This document shows positions 58,515 through 64,000 of a DNA stretch of 64,000 nt, one piece after another. The notes beneath the pieces are model-generated. The model ran no database searches, was not told where the DNA came from, and saw nothing but the letters and a program-made list of their open reading frames with translations. Both the position numbers and the translations under genes were made by a program. Source of the stretch: Parafrankia discariae (lineage in GTDB: Bacteria; Actinomycetota; Actinomycetes; Frankiales; Frankiaceae); NCBI RefSeq assembly GCF_000373365.1, contig NZ_KB891274.1, positions 51,560 through 115,559 on the forward strand. The letters run 5' to 3'. The stretch's first letter is position 1. Every line of letters begins with the position of its first letter.

Positions 58515-59765
58515 TCAGGTCCGTCCGGCTCGCGGACCACCATCCTGGCCGGTCTCCCGCGCCGCCGGGACGAGATCCCGGGAGCAGGTCACCGTCGCGC
58601 CGCGCAGCTCGTAGCTCATCAGCCCGTCGCACCAGGTCATGTCCGGGACGCGCGCGAGGCGCAGGTCGGGCAGGCGCATCAGCCGGTCCAGGAACACCCG
58701 GGTCTCGCCGATCGCCACCTGCGCGCCGGGGCAGCGGTGACTGCCGTCGCCGAAGCTCAGGTAGGAGCCGACCCCCTTCAACCGCCGGGCCCGGTCCGGG
58801 TCGAGCGCGTGCGGGCACTCGCCGACCGTCTCCGGGTCGACGTTCGCGGCGCGGATGCTCACGGCGAGCAGCTCGCCCTCCCGCACGGAGCCCACCCCGA
58901 GGTCGGCGTCCGCGGTCGCGCGCCGGTGCAGCATGGCGGCGACCGGCTCGAGGCGCAGGATCTCCTCGATGATCGCGGTCTGGTCGGCCTCGTCGCCCGC
59001 GGTGAACCGGGCGCGGAGCGCGTCGTCGTCGAACAGGTGCCAGGCCACCATCACGATGAGCTCACGGGTGGTCACCATCCCGGCGACCGCGTAGGTCATG
59101 CACTCGATCAGGATCGCCCTGTCGGGGTAGCCCTCGTCGATCAGGTGCGAGATGACGTCGTCCCGCCGCTCCCGGCGGCGCGACCTGATCGCGGGGCGGA
59201 CGTCGCGCAGGAAGAACCGCATCGCGTGGACGGCGGTCAGCGCCTGGGCCCCGACCCGGATGGCGGGATGCATCCCGCGCAGCCGGGTGCCGAGCAGGGT
59301 CGCCTGGATGCGCCGCGCCATCGCGGCCTGGTCGCTGTCCGTCAGGCCGACGATCTCCGCCGCCACGGCGACGGCGAGCTGATAGCTCAGCTCGTCGAGC
59401 CGCCCGCCGCCGTTCGCCCGTAACCGGGCGAGCAGCTCGTCGGACGTCCGCTCCATGACCAGGCGGTGCCGGGTGCTGATGGCCTTGGGAGTGAAGAAGC
59501 GCGCGATCGCCGTCCGCCGCCGCCGGTGCTCCTCCCCGTCGAGGAAGAAGACCGGGCCGTGCTCGCCGCCGCCCGCCTGCAGCTGCTCGGAGCCGGCGCC
59601 CGCCTGCAGCATCGTCGCGCTGCGCAGGATGGCCCGGCCGAAGCCGAAGCCGCTCACGACCCGCGCCCCGGCGTCGGCGCGCACCCGCTGGGCGGCCAGC
59701 GCCGCCGACTTGCGGTCGTCACGGGTCGGGTCCATCGGGCACTTGGGAAGTTCGGTGGTCGTCAC
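58515..59765 (-). CDS. Cytochrome P450 (lacking the usual I-helix acid)
   Basis: A 416-residue P450. The heme-binding loop FGDGSHRCPGAQVA, the ExxR in EEILRLEP and the K-helix region are intact. In the I helix the normal (A/G)Gx(D/E)T reads AGMVTT, with Val for the acid that delivers protons to oxygen, so a changed mechanism or substrate-assisted protonation is possible. GTG at 59765 follows GGAG by 6 bases. It diverges from a second P450 across 266 bp. A ferredoxin gene is not seen. Confidence 0.9.
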   Translation of the reverse strand: MTTTELPKCPMDPTRDDRKSAALAAQRVRADAGARVVSGFGFGRAILRSATMLQAGAGSEQLQAGGGEHGPVFFLDGEEHRRRRTAIARFFTPKAISTRHRLVMERTSDELLARLRANGGGRLDELSYQLAVAVAAEIVGLTDSDQAAMARRIQATLLGTRLRGMHPAIRVGAQALTAVHAMRFFLRDVRPAIRSRRRERRDDVISHLIDEGYPDRAILIECMTYAVAGMVTTRELIVMVAWHLFDDDALRARFTAGDEADQTAIIEEILRLEPVAAMLHRRATADADLGVGSVREGELLAVSIRAANVDPETVGECPHALDPDRARRLKGVGSYLSFGDGSHRCPGAQVAIGETRVFLDRLMRLPDLRLARVPDMTWCDGLMSYELRGATVTCSRDLVPAARETGQDGGPRAGRT

Positions 59766-59879
59766 AGCCGGCTCCAGACGCTCACGAAGAGGGGCCCGAG
59801 GACACGAACGCGCGGATCACGGTGGACGGCGGAGCCGGGCCCACGGCGCTCGCGCCTCGTCAGGCGCAGCGTAACCCAT

Positions 59880-59903
59880 TTCATGCACGGAGTCTTGCGT
59901 GAA
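59880..59903. promoter_or_regulatory. Imperfect inverted repeat between two P450 genes
   Basis: TTCATGCAC (59880-59888) and TTGCGTGAA (59895-59903) are inverted copies with two mismatches around 6 bases, between the divergent P450 genes. It is a candidate operator only. A separate GGGCCC repeat lies at 59907-59923. Confidence 0.3.
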
Positions 59904-60031
59904 TCAGGGCCCGGTCGGGCCCGGACCTGATCGGTCGATTCGAGGCCCTTATGCGCGCCGAACGGCTGGCCGGCCGCGGACACAATGGCCACCGAGTTCC
60001 GCCGGCCCGAGCACCCCGTGGGGAGCCCTGT

Positions 60032-61297
60032 ATGAGCACCGTCCAGACACCGTTGGCGGCTCCGCCCCTGTTGGCCGCGCTCACCGCCGCGCGCCGGATC
60101 GACCCGTACCCCACCTACCGGGCCATCCGCGAGTCCGACCCGCTGCCCGCGCTCGAGCTCGCCGGTCGCCGGATCACCCTGGTCACCCGGCACGCCGACG
60201 CCAGCGCCGTGTTCCAGAACCCGGCCTTCGGGCACGGGCACCGGGAGAACATCAGCCCCTTCCGCCCCGACGGCGACACCGACGACGGGCTGGACTCGCT
60301 GCTGCGGGCGGACCCTCCGCACCACACCAGGCTGCGCCGGCTGGCCAGCCGGGCCGTCACCCCGAGCGCCCTCGCGACGCTCACCGCCGACATCACCGCG
60401 TTCGTCACCACGCTCCTGGACGCCGCCCTGGCCGCCGGTGAGGTCGACGCCGTCACCGCGCTGGCCCAGCCGACCCCGCTGCGGGTGATCTGTCACCTGC
60501 TCGGCATTCCGGCCGCCGACGAACCGGTGTTCGGTGCCTGGGCGGCGGCGCTGATCCGCGGCATCGACCCGGACTTCCTGCTCACACCAGACGACATCGC
60601 CGCCCGCCGGCAGGCCCAACGCGAGATGGACGACTATTTCCGGCGCCTGATCGCGCGGGTCCGGACCAGCCCGGGAACGGACCTTCTCAGCCAGCTGGTC
60701 GAGATCCACCTCGGGGACGACACGCTGAGCGAGAGCGAGATCCTCGCCCTGTGCGCCGTGATGCTGGTCGCCGGGCAGGAGACCACGGCCAACCTCATCG
60801 CCAGCGGGATCCTCGCCCTGCTGCGCAACCCCGACCAGCTGGCGGTCCTGCGCGCGGACCCCGACCTCGTCCCCACCGCCGTGGACGAGATGCTGCGTCA
60901 CGAGGCCCCGGTGCAGTTCCTCCCACGCACCGCCCTGCGCGACACCGAGCTCGGTGGACGGCCGTTCCGCCGCGGTGAGGGGGCCCTCGTGCTCGTCGGT
61001 TCGGCCCACCGCGACCCGGCGGCCTTCGCCGACCCGGACCGCTTCCTCGTCACCCGCTACGCCGCCGCCGCGGGCGGTTCGGCGGCCGGGGCCGCTCCGG
61101 TCGCCCGCCATTTCGGCTTCGGGCTGGGCATCCACTACTGCCTCGGCGCGGCCCTGGCCCGGCTGGAAACGGAGATCACCTTTCGGCTGCTCCTGGAGCG
61201 CACCAGCGGGCTCGCGCTGATCGGCGGCCCGCCGGTGTACCGCGACCAGAGCACCATCCGCGGGCTGCGGGAGCTGCCCGTCCGGCTTACCGCGTGA
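60032..61297 (+). CDS. Cytochrome P450
   Basis: A 421-residue bacterial class I P450. The C-helix motif DPPHHTRLRRL, the I-helix LVAGQETTANLI, ExxR in VDEMLRHEAP and heme loop FGFGLGIHYCLGAALARLE are all standard. The I-helix and heme regions resemble macrolide and fatty-acid hydroxylating CYP families of actinomycetes. ATG at 60032 follows GGGGAG; an earlier in-frame ATG at 59951 would add 27 residues. It ends 13 bp before a convergent SDR gene. The substrate is unknown. Confidence 0.93.
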   Translation: MSTVQTPLAAPPLLAALTAARRIDPYPTYRAIRESDPLPALELAGRRITLVTRHADASAVFQNPAFGHGHRENISPFRPDGDTDDGLDSLLRADPPHHTRLRRLASRAVTPSALATLTADITAFVTTLLDAALAAGEVDAVTALAQPTPLRVICHLLGIPAADEPVFGAWAAALIRGIDPDFLLTPDDIAARRQAQREMDDYFRRLIARVRTSPGTDLLSQLVEIHLGDDTLSESEILALCAVMLVAGQETTANLIASGILALLRNPDQLAVLRADPDLVPTAVDEMLRHEAPVQFLPRTALRDTELGGRPFRRGEGALVLVGSAHRDPAAFADPDRFLVTRYAAAAGGSAAGAAPVARHFGFGLGIHYCLGAALARLETEITFRLLLERTSGLALIGGPPVYRDQSTIRGLRELPVRLTA

Positions 61298-61310
61298 GGG
61301 ACCGGGAGGA

Positions 61311-62207
61311 TCAGTCGGACGTCTGGAAGTAGTGGCCCTGGTCGAGGTCCTCGACGAGGCCCTGCCGGGTCGGCTTCCAGTTCAGCAGTTCGCTGGTCAG
61401 GTCGTTGGCGGCGGGGCAGTCCGCCGCGAGGAACGGGGCGAGCCAGCCGAAGTGGTCACCGGCCCGCTCGGCGGGCACCGAGACCACCGGGACGCCGAGG
61501 CCGCGGCCGATCGCCTCGGCGACGACGCGGATGGGCACGCCCTCCTCCGCGACGGCGTGCAGCACCGAGCCGGCGGGGGCGCCGTCCACGGCGAGGCGCA
61601 CGAGGTGCGCCGCGTCGAGCCGGTGCACCGCGGGCCACCGGTTCTCCCCGGCGCCGATGTAGCCGGAGACGCCGCGCTCCCGGGCGATCGCGACCAGCGT
61701 GGCGACGAAGCCGTGATCACCGGCGCCGTGGACCGTCGGGGCGAAGCGCACGACGGCCGTCCGCACGCCTCGCTCGGCGTAGGCCAGCGCCGCGTGCGCG
61801 CCGGCGATCCGCGGGTGGGCGCCCGGGTAGGCGCTGTCCCGCTCGGTTCCGACCCGTCCGGCCGTGAGCCCGAGGGTGCCCGAGGCGATGACGAGCGGGC
61901 GACCGCTGCCTTCGAGGACCCCGCCGAGCGCCTCGATCGCCTGGAGGTCGGTCCGCGCCGCCTGTGCCATGCGGGAGAAGTCGTGGACGTAGGCGAGGTG
62001 GACGACCCCGTCGGACCCGGCCGCGCCGGCACGCAGGCTGTCGGGGTCGTCGAGATCGCCGCGCAGCGCCTCGGCGCCGAGCGCGCGCACGGTGGCGGCG
62101 GCGGTGTCGGAGCGGGCGAGGCCGACGACCTGGTGTCCGGCGTCGAGGAGTTCGGGGAGGACGGCCGAGCCGATCCACCCGGACGCGCCGGTGACGAAGA
62201 TGCGCAC
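61311..62207 (-). CDS. Extended-SDR NAD(P)-dependent epimerase/reductase
   Basis: A 298-residue atypical or extended SDR. The cofactor motif VTGASGWIGSAVLPELL opens the protein; GVVHLAYVHDFSRM and VVRFAPTVHG follow. The classical YxxxK is replaced: HAALAYAER offers a Tyr without the Lys, which is common in this actinomycete group (SDR_a-type). GTG at 62207 has GGAGGT 4-5 bases upstream, preferred over the ATG 19 codons earlier. It diverges from a TetR gene with shared operator-like repeats. Confidence 0.88.
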   Translation of the reverse strand: MRIFVTGASGWIGSAVLPELLDAGHQVVGLARSDTAAATVRALGAEALRGDLDDPDSLRAGAAGSDGVVHLAYVHDFSRMAQAARTDLQAIEALGGVLEGSGRPLVIASGTLGLTAGRVGTERDSAYPGAHPRIAGAHAALAYAERGVRTAVVRFAPTVHGAGDHGFVATLVAIARERGVSGYIGAGENRWPAVHRLDAAHLVRLAVDGAPAGSVLHAVAEEGVPIRVVAEAIGRGLGVPVVSVPAERAGDHFGWLAPFLAADCPAANDLTSELLNWKPTRQGLVEDLDQGHYFQTSD

Positions 62208-62247
62208 GAGGACCTCCAGAGGTCCGTCCACCGCGACGGCGGACGTG

Positions 62248-62304
62248 ATGTCACTTGATGACATGACCCTAGCAGGCGATGTCAGCGTGTGTCATCACTA
62301 GAAT
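62248..62304. promoter_or_regulatory. Operator repeats and leaderless -10 between SDR and TetR
   Basis: ATGTCACTTGATGACAT (62248-62264) is a 6-bp-arm palindrome, and a related but imperfect pair, GATGTCA (62278-62284) and TGTCATCAC (62290-62298), follows. TAGAAT (62299-62304) lies 6 bases before the TetR ATG and can serve as a -10 of a leaderless promoter. The repeats are the likely binding sites of the TetR protein. Confidence 0.6.
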
Positions 62305-62310
62305 CGGCGC

Positions 62311-62877
62311 ATGGGGCGATGGGAGCCGAACGCGAGCGGCCGGCTCAGCGAGGCGGCGATGGAGCTCTACGTCGAACGCGGCTTCGAGCAGACGACCGTC
62401 GCCGAGATCGCCCAGCGGGCGGGGCTCACCGCCCGGACGTTCTTCCGCTACTTCACCGACAAACGCGAGGTGCTCTTCGCCGGCTCCGCCCTCCTGGAGG
62501 AGCACCTGGTCGGCGCGCTCGAGAGCGTGCCCGCCGCCGCGTCGCCGATGGCGGCCGTCGCGGCCGCCCTCGACGCGGCGGCGGCGCTGCTCGGCCAGCG
62601 GCGCGACTTCTCCCGGCGGCGCCAGTCCGTCATCGCCGCCAACGCGGAGCTGCGCGAACGCGAACTGATCAAGATGGCGTCGCTGTCCGCGGCTCTCGCC
62701 ACCGGCCTGCGCGGGCGCGGCGTCGCCGATTCGGACGCCAGCCTGGCCGCGGAGGCGGGGATCGCCGTCTTCCGGGTGGCGTTCGAGCGCTGGGTCGACG
62801 AGCCGACCGACCGCGGCCTGGCGACGGTCATGCGCGAGTCGTTGGGGCAGCTGAGAGCCCTCACGGCCGCCAGCTGA
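62311..62877 (+). CDS. TetR-family transcriptional regulator
   Basis: A 188-residue TetR protein whose DNA-binding domain reads RLSEAAMELYVERGFEQTTV, then EIAQRAGLTARTFFRYFTDKREVLFAG, with the helical effector domain typical of the short actinomycete group. The ATG at 62311 has no Shine-Dalgarno but lies 6 bases after TAGAAT, hence is probably leaderless. It should control the divergent SDR and perhaps the MFS exporter that ends 57 bp downstream on the other strand. Confidence 0.92.
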   Translation: MGRWEPNASGRLSEAAMELYVERGFEQTTVAEIAQRAGLTARTFFRYFTDKREVLFAGSALLEEHLVGALESVPAAASPMAAVAAALDAAAALLGQRRDFSRRRQSVIAANAELRERELIKMASLSAALATGLRGRGVADSDASLAAEAGIAVFRVAFERWVDEPTDRGLATVMRESLGQLRALTAAS

Positions 62878-62933
62878 CCGCCGGGGCCGGCTCCGGCCCG
62901 ACCGCCGCCCAGCGGCCGGGCCGGGCGGGCCGG

Positions 62934-64000
62934 TCAGCGGAGGGAGATGGCTGCCGTCACCGGCTCCGCCGGCCGCGCCGACGTGCGGGGCGCGGGGAGA
63001 ACGACGTCCGAGTTCGGGGTCGCGGCGGGCTTCGAAGCGGCGTCCGCCGCCGGGGCCAGGCGGCCGGGGATGCCGATGGCGACCAGGCAGGCGACGAGGG
63101 CGGCGCAGGCACCGATCAGGAATCCGATGTGCATGCCGGCGAGCGACGGCACCTGCGACGATCCGAAGGTGACGGTCATGTTCGCCAGGACCACACCGAT
63201 CACCGCGCTCGCGGTGGACGTCCCGATGGAGCGCATGAGGGTGTTGAGACCGTTGGCCGAGGCGCCCTCGGAGGCCGGGACGGACTGCATGATCAGGGTC
63301 GGCATGGCGGCGTAGGCCAGGCCGACGCCGGTGCTGGTCACGGCGCTGACGAGCAGGACGCCCAGTGGGCTGCCGGTCAGGGCGATGGCGAGGAAGTAGC
63401 CGGCCGAGATCACCGCCGAGCCGGCGATCAGCGCCACCTTCGGTCCGCGGGCGGTGATCAGCCGGCCGGCGAGGGGCGAGACGGCCATCATCACCAGGCC
63501 CGCGGGAGCCATCCACAGGCCGGTGGCGAGCAGCGACTGGCCGAGCCCGTGCCCGGTGGCCTTCGGCAGCTGCAGCAGCTGCGGGCCGATCAGCGACATC
63601 GTGTACATCGCGAAGCCGAGCATGACCGAGGCGATGTTCGTCAGCAGGACGGGGCGCCGGATGGTGGTGCGCAGGTCGACGAGGGGCGCCTCGGCGCGGG
63701 TCTCCCACCAGGTCCAGGCCACGAGCAGGGCCGCGGCCAGGCCGCCCAGGCCGAGGGTGGTGGTGCTGGTCCAGCCCCAGGTGCCACCCTTCGACACGGC
63801 GAGCAGCAGCGCGACGAGCCCGCCGGAGAGCAGGATCGCCCCGGGCAGGTCGAACCGGCCCGTGCCGCGCACCGGCGACTCGGGAACGACCCGCCAGATC
63901 AGCACCATCAGGGCGACGACGGCGACGGCCGAGCCCCAGAACAGCACGTGCCAGTTGGCCTGCTGGGCGACCGCCGCCGCGAGCGGCAGGCCGAGCGCGC
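62934..64000 (-). CDS. MFS drug exporter, DHA2 type (5' end outside window)
   Basis: At least 355 residues of a 14-helix EmrB/QacA-like transporter; the N-terminal part lies beyond the window. The first visible residues, ALGLPLAAAVAQQANWHVLFW, continue an open frame into a normal helix, so the GTG at 63947 is not the true start. Further helices include LLTNIASVMLGFAMYTMSL, LVMMAVSPLAGRLITARG and TLMRSIGTSTASAVIGVVLA (motif C region). A 45-residue hydrophilic tail ends it. The adjacent TetR may regulate it. Confidence 0.9.
   Translation of the reverse strand, partial: ALGLPLAAAVAQQANWHVLFWGSAVAVVALMVLIWRVVPESPVRGTGRFDLPGAILLSGGLVALLLAVSKGGTWGWTSTTTLGLGGLAAALLVAWTWWETRAEAPLVDLRTTIRRPVLLTNIASVMLGFAMYTMSLIGPQLLQLPKATGHGLGQSLLATGLWMAPAGLVMMAVSPLAGRLITARGPKVALIAGSAVISAGYFLAIALTGSPLGVLLVSAVTSTGVGLAYAAMPTLIMQSVPASEGASANGLNTLMRSIGTSTASAVIGVVLANMTVTFGSSQVPSLAGMHIGFLIGACAALVACLVAIGIPGRLAPAADAASKPAATPNSDVVLPAPRTSARPAEPVTAAISLR

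Overview
The window looks like a circular-type chromosome segment of a very G+C-rich actinomycete, most like a Frankia-type genome (genus is an inference). The support is RbpA, an Lnt-Ppm1 fusion with a Pmt O-mannosyltransferase, an F420-type luciferase-like oxidoreductase, a Nei2-type glycosylase, GTG starts, several apparently leaderless genes and strong G/C-ending codon bias. No rRNA, tRNA, CRISPR array or complete IS element was recognised. About 55 protein genes can be supported.

Layout. 0-6.7 kb: small stress/regulatory units (SDR and AraC divergent pair; TetR and LLM oxidoreductase divergent pair with three operator-like palindromes; methyltransferase; secreted DUF4394 protein with a structured leader; MarR). 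7-8.1 kb: tyrosine recombinase. 8.2-17.7 kb: cobalamin riboswitch followed by a tightly overlapped corrin operon (a 26-codon leader ORF, Mg/Co-chelatase I-D fusion, cobO, cobB, cobI, a CobM-CbiG-CobJ triple fusion, cbiX). 18.3-19.6 kb: two unknown genes with DnaA-box-like and CRP/GlxR-like sites around them. 19.8-26.1 kb: a four-gene operon (fatty-acyl reductase fused to a HAD-IB phosphatase, Zn-alcohol dehydrogenase, LarA-like Ni-pincer-type enzyme, PlsC acyltransferase), which is the best candidate here for an undescribed pathway. 26.3-37.8 kb: 5'-3' exonuclease, Lrp, amidohydrolase, Lnt-Ppm1, RbpA with a SigR-type promoter, MsrB, AraC, VOC protein and a UvrA-like ABC protein. 37.9 kb: a strong dif-like site.

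38-64 kb: APC transporter and TetR sharing an operator; cyclodeaminase-folD; GGDEF protein; bioA; HIBCH-like hydrolase and Sfp-type PPTase; tatA; peroxiredoxin; two alpha/beta hydrolases; Pmt; an AHSA1-domain remnant; nei2; MFS exporter and MarR; NUDIX; thiolase; two P450s; SDR and TetR; and an MFS exporter cut by the window end.

Base composition divides the window. From 0 to about 17.8 kb the + strand is G-rich at silent positions in genes of both orientations. From about 19.6 to 37.8 kb the + strand is C-rich in genes of both orientations. Beyond the dif-like site the bias largely vanishes. This suggests that the replication terminus lies here and that a block next to dif may have been inverted. 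Starts given below are those best supported by Shine-Dalgarno sequences, 4-bp overlaps or leaderless promoters; coordinates include stop codons.
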